This document shows, piece after piece, positions 16,534 to 25,693 of a stretch of DNA of 64,000 bases. The DNA is from Lapidilactobacillus mulanensis. GTDB taxonomy: Bacteria; Bacillota; Bacilli; Lactobacillales; Lactobacillaceae. The stretch is taken from positions 22,420 to 86,419 of the forward strand of contig NZ_RHOW01000005.1 in NCBI RefSeq assembly GCF_003946215.1. The letters run 5' to 3'. The position numbers and the translations under genes were made by a program. A model generated the notes under the pieces. The model was not told the origin of the DNA, made no database searches, and saw only the letters and a list, made by a program, of their open reading frames with translations. Position 1 is the stretch's first letter. Every line of letters begins with the position of its first letter.

Positions 16534-16645
16534 GTGTTCGTAGCCATTGAAATTTCCGCTTAACTTGAGAGAACACTAAATCTAAAACCAGATTTAATGT
16601 TCTCTCAGAGTTAATGCTCAATTTCAACCCATGGCTACTCACAAC
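16534..16645 (+). repeat. Long-hairpin repeat H, tandem unit 2
   Basis: Same frame as unit 1 (GTGTTCG ... CTCACAAC, ACCC bulge, AAAACC loop) but with different arms: TAGCCAT/ATGGCTA, TGAAATT/AATTTCA, GAGAGAACA/TGTTCTCTC. Confidence 0.8.
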
Positions 16646-16651
16646 ATAATC

Positions 16652-16761
16652 GTGTTCGAGCTGACTGTCTGCTATGAATAAGTTATCAATAACTGAATTC
16701 AAAGACCGAATTTAGTTATTGATAGACTTATTCTACGCAGCCAACCGTCAGCTCTCACAAC
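16652..16761 (+). repeat. Long-hairpin repeat H, tandem unit 3
   Basis: Arms AGCTGAC/GTCAGCT, GAATAAG/CTTATTC, TATCAATAACT/AGTTATTGATA, loop AAAGACC, ACC bulge, ending CTCACAAC. It ends 20 bases before the TetR start codon, so all three hairpins lie in the presumed 5' leader of the operon. Confidence 0.78.
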
Positions 16762-16781
16762 ATATAAAAAGGAGGTTTCAT

Positions 16782-17456
16782 ATGCCTAGCAAGACGTTTT
16801 TAGGCTTACCGTCAGATAAAAAAGCCAAGATTATTTCTGCTGCGCGGGCTGCCTTTTCGGATGCGCCTTATTCTGAAGTGACGGTCGCCGATATTATTCG
16901 CTTGGCGGAAATTCCGCGTGGTAGTTTTTACCAGTATTTCAAAGACAAGGATGATATCTACTTTTATTTGCTAGAAACCTTCCGCGAGAAATTTAAAACT
17001 AGTTTTCTATCTGATCTTCAACAGCATGATGGTGATTTGTTTGCTGCGTTACAGGCGACTTATGATGATATCACCGATTATTTGACCCATGGGATCGATC
17101 AGCGCTTGATCAAGAATATCTTTATGGAAATGGATTATCGTGGGTATCAGCACTTATTAAAAAGTGGTGGGCCACCTGCTGCCCGGCATCACAAACCGGA
17201 TTGGTTACAGTGGCAACAAGATATTCGAGATAATACCGATTTGAGTAAGTTGCGCATTTCGGATGATCAGTTTGGATTGTTGCTGCACATGTTATTCGGA
17301 TTTATGGGGCAATCATTAGCCCATCATATTCTCCAATCACCAGAAGAAGCACAACAAGCATCAACCATCCATGCCGCAAATAAATTTTCTGAGTTACTCA
17401 ATTGGTTTGAGTATGGTGTTTTAAAAGAGACAACAGGGAGGGAATCAAATGATTAA
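16782..17456 (+). CDS. TetR-family transcriptional regulator
   Basis: A 224-residue repressor with an N-terminal TetR helix-turn-helix (about 16-60: KAKIISAARAAFS..SEVTVADIIRLAEIPRGSFYQYFKDKDDIYFYLLE) and a helical ligand-binding C-terminal domain. The ATG at 16782 follows AAGGAGG by 8 bases; an upstream ATG at 16719 lies inside the third hairpin repeat and has no ribosome binding site. The gene overlaps the ABC exporter gene by 8 bases, so it is co-transcribed with and probably controls that exporter, acting at the twin palindromes at 16200-16227 (inference). Confidence 0.88.
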   Translation: MPSKTFLGLPSDKKAKIISAARAAFSDAPYSEVTVADIIRLAEIPRGSFYQYFKDKDDIYFYLLETFREKFKTSFLSDLQQHDGDLFAALQATYDDITDYLTHGIDQRLIKNIFMEMDYRGYQHLLKSGGPPAARHHKPDWLQWQQDIRDNTDLSKLRISDDQFGLLLHMLFGFMGQSLAHHILQSPEEAQQASTIHAANKFSELLNWFEYGVLKETTGRESND

Positions 17457-19185
17457 GCTTGCTAAAAAGCGCGTTTCTGGCTGGGCCGTATTTTTTGCCG
17501 TGATGTTTATGGTCGGCCAAGTTTTCACGAGTTTATATTTACCCAATTTGACATCTGATTTGGTCAATTATGGGGTTGCTAAAGGAGATACCAATTATAT
17601 TTGGAGCGCTGGGATGAAGATGCTGGCCGTTTCCGTCTTGTCGGTGATTTTCTCCTTTGGGAATGTTTACTTAGCTGCAAAGACTTCGCAGGGACTCGGT
17701 AGAAATCTGCGTAAAGATATTTATCATAAAGTGCTTTACATGTCGAATGATGAATTCGATCAAGTGGGCACGTCTTCATTAATTACCCGGACAACTAATG
17801 ACGTTGTTCAGATTCAGAACGTGGCGATGATGGCATTAAGAATGATGATCATGGCGCCAATTATGTTGGTCGGTGCCAGCTTCATGGCTTATCAGAAGGA
17901 TGCGCAATTAACGAGTATTTTCGTCGTTGTTATTCCGATCATGATCGTTTTTGTGGGGATCGTCATGTACTTCGCAGTGCCATTATTCAAAGCGATGCAG
18001 ACGAAAACCGACCGTTTGAACTTGGTTTTCCGTGAAGGTTTGACTGGTGTTCGGGTCATTCGGGCTTTCGTTCGTGATAAATTCGAGCAGAACCGTTTCG
18101 ACGATGCCAATTTAGATTACACCCGTAATGCACGCAAGGTATTCTCAATTATGGCCGTCATGATGCCGGTCATGACTTTGATCATGAGTGGGACAAACGT
18201 TGCCATTATCTGGAATGGTGGTCAATTGATTGCCAATCAATCGATGGCCGTTGGGAATATGATTGCCTTTATGACCTACGCAATGCAGATCTTAATGAGC
18301 TTTATGATGTTATCAATGGTGTTCGTTGTGGTTCCTCGTGGACAAGCTTCGGCAGACCGTATCGCGCAAGTTTTGAAGTTACAATCAACGATCAAACCTG
18401 CAGAGCAGCCAAAAGAATTCTCTGAGACAACACCATCGAGTCTTGACTTTGACGACGTTCTTTTCCGTTATCAAGGTGCTGAAAATCCTGCTTTGACTGG
18501 TGTGGATGCACACGTTAAACAGGGACAGACTTTAGCCATTATTGGTGGGACTGGTTCTGGCAAATCGACGCTGATCAATTTGATCCCGCGTTTTTACGAT
18601 GTGGAATCTGGGTCGGTTCGAATCAATGGCTTGAATGTCAAAGATGTCGACGCGCAAACGTTGCAAGAACAGATTGCCATGGTTCCTCAGAAGGCACTGC
18701 TCTTCAAGGGGAGTTTGCGTGATAATCTGCGTTATGGTAATCCAGATGCAACAGACGATCAATTATGGCATGCTCTGGAAATTGCCCAGTCGACAGACTT
18801 CATTAAAGACGATGACGGCTTGGATACTTTCGTTGAACAAGGCGGGGACAACTTCTCTGGTGGTCAAAAACAACGACTAGCCATTGCGCGTGCCTTGGTT
18901 AAAAAAGCATCTGTTTACGTATTCGACGATTCATTTTCTGCCTTGGACTTCAAGACGGATGCGAATTTGCGCAAGGCTTTACTTGAAGATGAAACTGTTC
19001 AAAAAGCGGTTGTCGTCATTGTCGGCCAGCGTGTTTCAACCGTTGCTGATGCAGACCAGATCATCGTTCTTGATGAAGGTAAGATGGTCGGTATTGGGAC
19101 CCATCCAGAATTGAAAGCAAATAATGAAACTTATCGCGAAATCGTTGAATCACAAATTAAGCAAGGGGGCGAAATGAATGAGTGA
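17449..19185 (+). CDS. ABC exporter half-transporter, degenerate-site subunit (LmrC-like)
   Basis: A 578-residue fusion of a six-helix exporter domain (about 1-310) and an ATPase domain. Walker A GGTGSGKST begins at about residue 366 and the signature is SGGQKQRLAIARAL. The Walker B region VYVFDDSFSALD has Asp where the catalytic Glu is expected, and the H-loop reads VGQRVST with Gln for His. This is the pattern of the non-catalytic partner in heterodimeric exporters such as LmrC/BmrC. It starts inside tetR and overlaps the next half-transporter by 8 bases, so the two should form one dimer for drug or lipid export. Confidence 0.9.
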   Translation: MIKLAKKRVSGWAVFFAVMFMVGQVFTSLYLPNLTSDLVNYGVAKGDTNYIWSAGMKMLAVSVLSVIFSFGNVYLAAKTSQGLGRNLRKDIYHKVLYMSNDEFDQVGTSSLITRTTNDVVQIQNVAMMALRMMIMAPIMLVGASFMAYQKDAQLTSIFVVVIPIMIVFVGIVMYFAVPLFKAMQTKTDRLNLVFREGLTGVRVIRAFVRDKFEQNRFDDANLDYTRNARKVFSIMAVMMPVMTLIMSGTNVAIIWNGGQLIANQSMAVGNMIAFMTYAMQILMSFMMLSMVFVVVPRGQASADRIAQVLKLQSTIKPAEQPKEFSETTPSSLDFDDVLFRYQGAENPALTGVDAHVKQGQTLAIIGGTGSGKSTLINLIPRFYDVESGSVRINGLNVKDVDAQTLQEQIAMVPQKALLFKGSLRDNLRYGNPDATDDQLWHALEIAQSTDFIKDDDGLDTFVEQGGDNFSGGQKQRLAIARALVKKASVYVFDDSFSALDFKTDANLRKALLEDETVQKAVVVIVGQRVSTVADADQIIVLDEGKMVGIGTHPELKANNETYREIVESQIKQGGEMNE

Positions 19186-21067
19186 GAAATCAAGTCGATC
19201 TAGTCATAGTTCTCGTCCAATGGGCGGCGGTCACGGACCTGGTGGCATGTCTATGCCTGGTGAGAAGCCTAAGAACTTCTGGGGAACGACGAAACGTCTA
19301 TTTGGTTACATGGGCAAGTATTGGATTGCCTTAGTCGTGGTCATGATTTTTGCCATTGCTTCGCAAATTCTGCAAGTTAGAACGCCTAAGATTTTAGGTG
19401 AAGCAACGACGGAATTATTTAAGGGTGTCATGCGTGGTGAAGCCATGCAAAAAGCCGGGATCGCCATGAGACGTTATCCCGTTGATTTCGACAAGATCCA
19501 AGAAATCGTCATCACGGTTATCTTTATGTATTTGGCATCCGCATTGTTGAGCTTCGTCATGCAATTCGTAATGACGCGGGTTTCACAGGATACCGTTTAT
19601 CGTTTACGTAAAGAATTTAAAGAAAAAATGCAAGTTTTACCGATCAATTATTACGACACGCATTCCAATGGTGATATCATGTCGCGTGCGATCAACGATA
19701 TGGATAACATTGCCGGAACTTTGCAACAAAGTCTGACCCAGCTGATCACAAGTAGTGTCATGCTGGTTGGGACTATCTGGATGATGTTGACCATTAGTTG
19801 GCAGTTAACTTTACTGGCATTGGCAACAGTTCCATTGAGTTTGATCGTCGTCGGTGTGGTCGCACCGCGTTCGCAGAAATTCTTCGCTTCACAACAGAAG
19901 AGCTTGGGATTGTTGAATGACCAAGTCGAAGAAAATTATGCCGGTCATATTGTTAATAAGAGTTTTAACCATGAACAAGCTGCCATGGATGAATTTGCGG
20001 CAGAGAACGAGAAATTGTACGCCTCAGCTTGGAAAGCACAGCTGATTTCTGGGATTATCATGCCATTAATGACCTTCGTCAACAACTTAGGTTATGTCTT
20101 CGTCGCCGTTCTTGGTGGGATCAAAGTTTCTACCGGGAATATGACGTTAGGTGATGTGCAAGCCTTCCTGCAATATACGCAGCAATTCTCTCAACCTATT
20201 TCGCAGTTGGCCAACTTAGCTAACACGATTCAGGCAACGGTCGCTTCTGCAGAACGTATCTTTGAAGTGTTTGATGAACCAAACATGATCGATACGCACG
20301 TAGATGTTGCGGATGATCCGGACACGAAAGATATTTTAACGATGGATCATGTTCAATTCGGCTATCAAGGCAAAGATTTATTGATGACGGATTACAACTT
20401 GAGTGTTAAACCTGGTGAAATGGTCGCAATCGTTGGCCCAACTGGTGCCGGCAAAACAACCATCATCAATTTACTCGAGCGTTTCTATGATGTGAGTGGT
20501 GGTTCGATTCGTTTGAAGGGTACCGACACTCAAAATATGAATCGCGAAGATCTGCGTCGTCATTTCGCAATGGTCTTGCAAGATACTTGGCTATTCACGG
20601 GGACGATTTATGATAACTTGAAATATGGACGCGAAGATGCGACCCATGACGAAATTATCGAGGCCTCTAAGGCTGCTCATGTGGACGAATTCGTTCGTCA
20701 ATTACCTAAGGGTTATGACACGATTCTAAACGAAGAAGCATCGAATATTTCGCAAGGTCAACGTCAATTATTAACGATTGCACGTGCATTTGTCGCCGAC
20801 CCAGAAATTCTGATCCTCGATGAAGCCACGTCATCTGTTGATACGCGGACCGAATTGCAGATTCAGCATGCCATGGGTCGTTTGTTGAAAGGCCGGACAA
20901 GTTTCGTGGTTGCCCACAGACTTTCGACAATTCGCGACGCAGATAATATTTTGGTCATGGATCACGGCTCAATTGTGGAAACTGGGAATCACGATCAGTT
21001 AATGGCTAAGAATGGCTTCTATGCTGATCTATACAATTCACAATTTTCTGGCAATGTGGCTATTTAA
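19178..21067 (+). CDS. ABC exporter half-transporter, catalytic subunit (LmrD-like)
   Basis: The 629-residue partner subunit. A glycine/serine/methionine-rich N-terminal tail (about 1-30, MGGGHGPGGMSMPG) is typical of LmrD-type proteins, then come six membrane helices and the ATPase domain. Walker A is GPTGAGKTT at about 420, the signature ISQGQRQLLTIARA, Walker B ILILDEATSSVD with intact Glu, and the H-loop VAHRLST with intact His. The intact site here complements the degenerate site of the upstream subunit. Substrate unknown; multidrug export is the usual role. Confidence 0.9.
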   Translation: MSEKSSRSSHSSRPMGGGHGPGGMSMPGEKPKNFWGTTKRLFGYMGKYWIALVVVMIFAIASQILQVRTPKILGEATTELFKGVMRGEAMQKAGIAMRRYPVDFDKIQEIVITVIFMYLASALLSFVMQFVMTRVSQDTVYRLRKEFKEKMQVLPINYYDTHSNGDIMSRAINDMDNIAGTLQQSLTQLITSSVMLVGTIWMMLTISWQLTLLALATVPLSLIVVGVVAPRSQKFFASQQKSLGLLNDQVEENYAGHIVNKSFNHEQAAMDEFAAENEKLYASAWKAQLISGIIMPLMTFVNNLGYVFVAVLGGIKVSTGNMTLGDVQAFLQYTQQFSQPISQLANLANTIQATVASAERIFEVFDEPNMIDTHVDVADDPDTKDILTMDHVQFGYQGKDLLMTDYNLSVKPGEMVAIVGPTGAGKTTIINLLERFYDVSGGSIRLKGTDTQNMNREDLRRHFAMVLQDTWLFTGTIYDNLKYGREDATHDEIIEASKAAHVDEFVRQLPKGYDTILNEEASNISQGQRQLLTIARAFVADPEILILDEATSSVDTRTELQIQHAMGRLLKGRTSFVVAHRLSTIRDADNILVMDHGSIVETGNHDQLMAKNGFYADLYNSQFSGNVAI

Positions 21068-21086
21068 GACTGGAGGGAATTTTTCA

Positions 21087-21827
21087 ATGAAAATTAAAAA
21101 AATAATTGCCAGTCTCGCGGTGGTACTCGGGAGTGCCGTCGCTTTAGCCGGCTGTCAAAGTGGCACGCCAAGCTTGAAGCCTAGCAAGAGCACTTACAAT
21201 GCTAGCGGCTTGGTTGCTGCGGTCAAAGGGACCGTGAGCAAGAATGCCAAGGTCACTTACCAAATTGGCTCGGCTGCTAGCAAAAAGGCGACTAATAATG
21301 ATGGTTCTTTCGTCATTCAAGTCCCAAGTCAAACCAAAAAAACGCAAGTGACTTTAAAAGCAACCAAGTCTGGCAAGACGACCACCAAAAAGGTGACCGT
21401 CAATCCAAGTAAGACTTTGGTAGCTTATCCAAAATTTGCGATGACTTATAATATGGTCAATCAACAAATGAAACTGACTGCACCAGCCTTACCTATGACT
21501 CAAAAAGATGGGCTAGTCGATCTTTATTCTGCTGATGGCGTACGCATTCGTGCAAATGTTCAAAATCAGAATGTCGTCAGCATCGCCTATATTTTCCCAG
21601 TGAAATCGATGAAGTCGAAGACAAAGATGAAAGACTTTGCCATGAGACTCACTGTCCTGGCGACTGCGGTAGGTGCCGATGGTCAAAAAGTGCTTAAAGA
21701 TTATCAAAAGTTAGCTAAGGATGCCGAAAACGGACAGACAACCGTTGATAATATCAACAGCAAGGGTGTCACGTTTGAAACCAGCTTCTCAGATCAGGCA
21801 TTGTATATGTACTTGGTTAAAAAATAG
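21087..21827 (+). CDS. Lipoprotein of unknown function
   Basis: A secreted lipoprotein of 246 residues. The signal peptide MKIKKIIASLAVVLGSAVALAGC ends in a LAGC lipobox, so it should be lipid-anchored at Cys 23. Residues about 40-120 resemble an Ig-like/bacterial surface domain rich in Lys and Thr (VKGTVSKNAKVTYQIGS, TTTKKVTVNP). The remainder is not recognised. I chose the ATG at 21087 because TGGAGGGA lies 9 bases upstream; the longer frame would start inside the exporter gene. It is 20 bases downstream of that gene and is probably the last gene of the TetR operon. Confidence 0.75.
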   Translation: MKIKKIIASLAVVLGSAVALAGCQSGTPSLKPSKSTYNASGLVAAVKGTVSKNAKVTYQIGSAASKKATNNDGSFVIQVPSQTKKTQVTLKATKSGKTTTKKVTVNPSKTLVAYPKFAMTYNMVNQQMKLTAPALPMTQKDGLVDLYSADGVRIRANVQNQNVVSIAYIFPVKSMKSKTKMKDFAMRLTVLATAVGADGQKVLKDYQKLAKDAENGQTTVDNINSKGVTFETSFSDQALYMYLVKK

Positions 21828-21838
21828 AACCACCAACA

Positions 21839-21868
21839 AAAACTGCGATTCACATCGCAGTTTTTTTG
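21839..21868 (+). terminator. Intrinsic terminator after the lipoprotein gene
   Basis: AAACTGCGAT/ATCGCAGTTT stem with a short loop followed by seven T residues. Confidence 0.9.
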
Positions 21869-21953
21869 TCGAATAAATTGTATTGAACGTTAAAAACAAC
21901 ACTGGTTGTCTTTTCCAATTGAAAAATGCTAAGCTGATATGAGAGGTGAGTTC

Positions 21954-22976
21954 ATGTATGCGCAGACGCAGCAGTTATTAGCCAATTTAGTTTCAGATAA
22001 AATTGTTCCTGGCGTCAGTTACGCGATTCTAAATCAGTCGGAAGTGTTGACTGATGTGTTTGGTTGGCGTGAGGTGATGCCTGAACGGCAGAAATTAATT
22101 CCGGGATTACAATATGATTTAGCCAGTCTAACGAAAGTGATCGGCACAGCGACGGTGATTTTCCAATTGGTGGAACAAGGCAAGCTGTCACTGGCTGATC
22201 CGGTGCAGAAATACTTGCCCGAATTCACGGATCCGCGGGTGCAAGTGTGGCATTTGCTGACGCACACTTCTGGGATCGCCGGATATATTCCGCATCGTGA
22301 TGATTTATCTGCAGCGGCATTGAAAGCAGCTTTGCTAAAATTTCCGGTGACAGAAACTTTCGAGCACGAAATGATTTATACCGACGTGGGATTCTTATAC
22401 TTAGGCTGGATCATTGAACAAATCTATCAGCTGCCTGTTCAACAAGTTATTTCGCAACAGGTGCTGCGTCCGTTGCAACTTCGCGGCGCAACGTTTACGC
22501 CTGCTCCTGCGAATTGTGTGCCGACGAATCGTCGCGACGGCACCTTATTGCAAGGAACAGTTCACGATCCGAAAGCGCACACGCTAGGGGAACATTGTGG
22601 TTCGGCTGGTTTGTTTGCAACTTTGGCTGACTTAGTGCAATTTAGTCAGTGGTATTTAGGCCAGCGACCGGATTTGCCGGCCGTGATTTCGCCAGAATTT
22701 ATCCATGAGCTCTTTGCGGATCGCACTCGTCATCAGTTACAGCGGTCATTGTCGTGGGCGTTAAAGTTTGCCCCGCAAGATCAGCATTCCTTGATTTTCC
22801 ACAGTGGCTACACGGGGACGTTTATGTTGTTGGACGAGCAGTTGCAGCAGGGGTTGGTCGTCTTGACCAATCGCGTGCATCCCGTCGAGAAAAATGACCT
22901 TTTTCTTGAAAAGCGGCATGAAATCGTGCAGCAATTTATGCGCGAATTGCCAATTTCTTTGGTTGGTGGGAAGTAG
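21954..22976 (+). CDS. Serine hydrolase of the class C beta-lactamase family
   Basis: Beta-lactamase/transpeptidase-fold hydrolase of about 340 residues without a signal peptide. SxxK motif SLTK lies in YDLASLTKV near residue 45. The second motif reads YTD in MIYTDVGF where YxN is usual, and the third is HSG in FHSGYTGT. The WHLLTHTSGIAGY segment is typical of family S12-like esterases. GAGAGGTGAG precedes the ATG at 21954 by a normal distance; the ATG at 21939 overlaps that site. Likely an esterase or D-amino peptidase; true beta-lactam resistance is unlikely. Confidence 0.8.
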   Translation: MYAQTQQLLANLVSDKIVPGVSYAILNQSEVLTDVFGWREVMPERQKLIPGLQYDLASLTKVIGTATVIFQLVEQGKLSLADPVQKYLPEFTDPRVQVWHLLTHTSGIAGYIPHRDDLSAAALKAALLKFPVTETFEHEMIYTDVGFLYLGWIIEQIYQLPVQQVISQQVLRPLQLRGATFTPAPANCVPTNRRDGTLLQGTVHDPKAHTLGEHCGSAGLFATLADLVQFSQWYLGQRPDLPAVISPEFIHELFADRTRHQLQRSLSWALKFAPQDQHSLIFHSGYTGTFMLLDEQLQQGLVVLTNRVHPVEKNDLFLEKRHEIVQQFMRELPISLVGGK

Positions 22977-22992
22977 GGTTTTAAAATGCGAT

Positions 22993-23209
22993 TCTACCTT
23001 CGGCAGAAGTTGCTCCAGAAAATAGTGGGAGGTTGCTGTGGGGACAGCTGCAGGATTTTCCAAAGTACGGAAAATTCTTCCGCCTAAAATGTGAGCTCCG
23101 GAAAAACACCGGATCTCATATTTTCCCTTTCTGTAAACTCACAAAGACCGTTCGTTAACAGAAATACCACTGCAATCCCACTATTTTCTTCCGCAACTTC
23201 TGCCTAAAC
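22993..23209 (+). repeat. Cloverleaf repeat, type B copy 1
   Basis: The arms GGCAGAAGTTGC-TCC-AGAAAA and TTTTCT-TCC-GCAACTTCTGCC pair around a 3x3 TCC/TCC loop and continue with ATAGTGGGA. The core GCTGTGGGGACAGCTGCAGG is followed by P2 (ATTTTCC..GGAAAAT), P3 (GAG-C-TCCGG..CCGGA-T-CTC) and P4 (TTTCTGT..AACAGAAA), then a CCTAAAC/GTTTAGG tail hairpin. It is in tandem with two more copies. Confidence 0.85.
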
Positions 23210-23353
23210 TTATTTCGTTTAGGCTAGGATTGGAATAACAAGGTTCCTCAAATTTGATTAACATCGTTGCCTTTACTCTGAATAGATTTTTTGGAAGGTC
23301 GTATGTCTGTGTGGAGTTTTTTCCGGCTTAATTGAAGCAATTAAAAGCTTTAA

Positions 23354-23568
23354 TCTACCTCCGGCAGAAGTTGCTCCAGAAAATAGTGGGAAATTGCTGT
23401 GGGGACGGCTGCAGGATTTCCAAAGACCGGAAATTCTTCCGCCTAAAATATGAGCTCCGGAAAAACACCGGATCTCATATTTTCCCTTTCTGTAAACTCA
23501 CAAAGACCGTTCGTTAACAGAAATACCACTGCAATCCCACTATTTTCTTCCGCAACTTCTGCCTAAAC
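23354..23568 (+). repeat. Cloverleaf repeat, type B copy 2 (tandem)
   Basis: Same folding as copy 1. With its downstream tail (hairpin plus AACAAGGTTCCTCAAATTTG and beyond) it forms a 359-bp unit that is repeated essentially perfectly at 23713, indicating a recent tandem duplication. Confidence 0.85.
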
Positions 23569-23712
23569 TTATTTCGTTTAGGCTAGGATTGGAATAACAA
23601 GGTTCCTCAAATTTGATTAACATCGTTGCCTTTACTCTGAATAGATTTTTTGGAAGGTCGTATGTCTGTGTGGAGTTTTTTCCGGCTTAATTGAAGCAAT
23701 TAAAAGCTTTAA

Positions 23713-23927
23713 TCTACCTCCGGCAGAAGTTGCTCCAGAAAATAGTGGGAAATTGCTGTGGGGACGGCTGCAGGATTTCCAAAGACCGGAAATTCTTCCG
23801 CCTAAAATATGAGCTCCGGAAAAACACCGGATCTCATATTTTCCCTTTCTGTAAACTCACAAAGACCGTTCGTTAACAGAAATACCACTGCAATCCCACT
23901 ATTTTCTTCCGCAACTTCTGCCTAAAC
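23713..23927 (+). repeat. Cloverleaf repeat, type B copy 3 (tandem)
   Basis: Identical by eye to copy 2 through the element. The tail diverges after TAAAC (GTATTTTGGCTAGG in place of TTATTTCGTTTAGG) but then resumes the same tail sequence to about 24000. From 24001 to 24130 I see unique sequence without a gene. Confidence 0.85.
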
Positions 23928-24130
23928 GTATTTTGGCTAGGCTAGGATTTGAATAGCAGGGTTCCTCAAGCTTGATTGACATTGTTGCTTTTACTTTGCA
24001 TAGTCGAACTAAAAAGTCGGATTGATAATCAAGTCCGCCTTTCGTCCTCTACTAAATTATGTTGCGCTTAAAATCAGTCGTACAGGGCTAGACGTTAACT
24101 AGAGTCACAACTATAAAGCAGCCAAGATGA

Positions 24131-24348
24131 GTCAGAACGCGGAAGAAAAAGTTGCGACTCGCAGTGAAATTGTTCTTGCGGGACCAGATGATTTCTTAAA
24201 TTTTCTCGGATAAGTTGCGCAATAATGCAGTCATCCACCAAACCCAAGTCCCGCTAGAACAAGGGTGATCTTCAAGCCTTTTGTGGGCTTCAAAAGGCTT
24301 GAAGTCATCCCCACAGCGAGGCGCAACTATTTTCTGGAGCGTTCTGAC
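24131..24348 (-). repeat. Cloverleaf repeat, type E
   Basis: The arms GTCAGAACGC-GGA-AGAAAA and TTTTCT-GGA-GCGTTCTGAC pair with the same 3x3 loop as types B and D (TCC/TCC on the minus strand) but a new outer sequence. On the minus strand GCTGTGGGGA leads into a long P2, CTTCAAGCCTTTTG paired with CAAAAGGCTTGAAG around an AAGCCCA loop. P3 and P4 are not clear here. Confidence 0.7.
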
Positions 24349-24388
24349 GGAACCAAACTAAATCCCACATCACGTAAACAAGACCTTC

Positions 24389-24640
24389 ATGAATCAGTTA
24401 GTAATTTTAAAATCCGTCGCCACGCCAAAAATCGTCATCCACAATCCGGATGGCGATTTTTTAATCCATGCAGAATTCGAGAGTAATAAAGTCGTTCATG
24501 TTCCGACCGAGAAGGCAGATCAGACGTTAATCCTGCAAAATACGACGTTTATCGAAGAAATATTCACTTGTGCAAGGAATGTGTTATCATTCGATTTATC
24601 ACCTAGGATCGAGTTTCTGACTGCTGCTAAGACCGCGTAA
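24389..24640 (+). CDS. Small hypothetical protein
   Basis: An 83-codon frame beginning MNQLVILKSVATPKIVIHN and ending TAAKTA. Composition and third-codon usage look protein-like, but no clear ribosome binding site precedes the ATG and I recognise no domain. It lies just after a cloverleaf repeat and 22 bases before the next gene. It could be real, a remnant, or chance. Confidence 0.35.
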   Translation: MNQLVILKSVATPKIVIHNPDGDFLIHAEFESNKVVHVPTEKADQTLILQNTTFIEEIFTCARNVLSFDLSPRIEFLTAAKTA

Positions 24641-24662
24641 ATATAACTGAATGAGGTCACAC

Positions 24663-25589
24663 GTGAAAATTGATTATCCGTTCACAAATCCTGGTGACTC
24701 TACTCAGCACATGATTCATAATGCGGATATCAGACTAAAGAACTTATACGCATATAACTTAGTCGTTAAGAAAGAAGTTGATCGTGTGATCCGTTATCAT
24801 CCTTTAAATGCAGATCCTCAGCTCGAGGAAGCTTATCTCACTAAGATGGGCCAACAACGCTATTTGCTCGTGGCGCGTCATGGTAGCTGGCTGACGTTTA
24901 AGCGAACTTCCGAAGCCTATCAAGTTTATTTATTATTGGTCCACCAGCAAGACGTGGCTGTTGGCGATTTGGTCACACAGGTCACTTATTTCCAAGTTGC
25001 GCCGGATTTGTACGGGGCACTTTTATACGTCCCTACCACACAACCGACGCAAATGGCCGTTAGAAACGATCCAGAGCTCCTTGGTCAATTCCATCAAGTC
25101 ATGCGAAAGTATTCTTTGCGGCAGGAATTAATCGGTTTGGCAGGCATTCTACTGTTCTTTGTGTTGATCATCTTGTTGCAGAGCAATATTCTAAACGCAG
25201 GTTGGTTTTATTCACTATTATTTATAATTAGCGGCTTATTATTGATTTTGGGTGGCATCTTGATTCATGCAGGTTATAAAAATTCGTTGGCAGTCTCGAC
25301 AATTCCAAAGTTGCATCAGAATTTCTCGTCGAGTTTACATTATATTTTAACCATCAAGCTCGTTGATCCTTCTGCGCTGACAGATCAAGCAATTATGAAA
25401 AAGGTCGTTGACGTGATGCAAGCAAACCAAGGAGCGTATCGATTATTGGCACAACGAAATGCGACGTATTATTTTTACGTTGAACCTTTTACCAATGGGC
25501 AAGAAATCGAGTCGCAGATGAAAAGGGTGTTCGGTGAAATGGCAGCGATTTCGGTGATCAGTAATCGCGCCTTCTTCATTCCTGCCTAG
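24663..25589 (+). CDS. Conserved-looking membrane protein of unknown function
   Basis: A 308-residue protein not recognised. The N-terminal ~155 residues are soluble and basic. Two adjacent membrane helices follow (about 160-182 and 186-206: IGLAGILLFFVLIILLQ and YSLLFIISGLLLILGGILI), then a C-terminal soluble domain of about 100 residues. The GTG at 24663 is chosen because GAGGT lies 6-8 bases upstream; the ATG at 24651 overlaps it. It leads a group of small membrane-protein genes on the same strand. Confidence 0.7.
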   Translation: MKIDYPFTNPGDSTQHMIHNADIRLKNLYAYNLVVKKEVDRVIRYHPLNADPQLEEAYLTKMGQQRYLLVARHGSWLTFKRTSEAYQVYLLLVHQQDVAVGDLVTQVTYFQVAPDLYGALLYVPTTQPTQMAVRNDPELLGQFHQVMRKYSLRQELIGLAGILLFFVLIILLQSNILNAGWFYSLLFIISGLLLILGGILIHAGYKNSLAVSTIPKLHQNFSSSLHYILTIKLVDPSALTDQAIMKKVVDVMQANQGAYRLLAQRNATYYFYVEPFTNGQEIESQMKRVFGEMAAISVISNRAFFIPA

Positions 25590-25693
25590 GCCTGGCAATC
25601 GATCGGGTTGAAGCGATTCCTCTCTAAAACGAGCGTTTCCGTTAGATTAAGCACTTTAGAATCATGATGATTGAAGTAAAAGGAGAGATTATA

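Noticed and set aside
22993..23927. Regular 359-bp spacing considered as CRISPR
   Set aside because: Units are 215 bp and self-complementary with repeated, identical spacers; no cas genes and no short repeat-spacer pattern.
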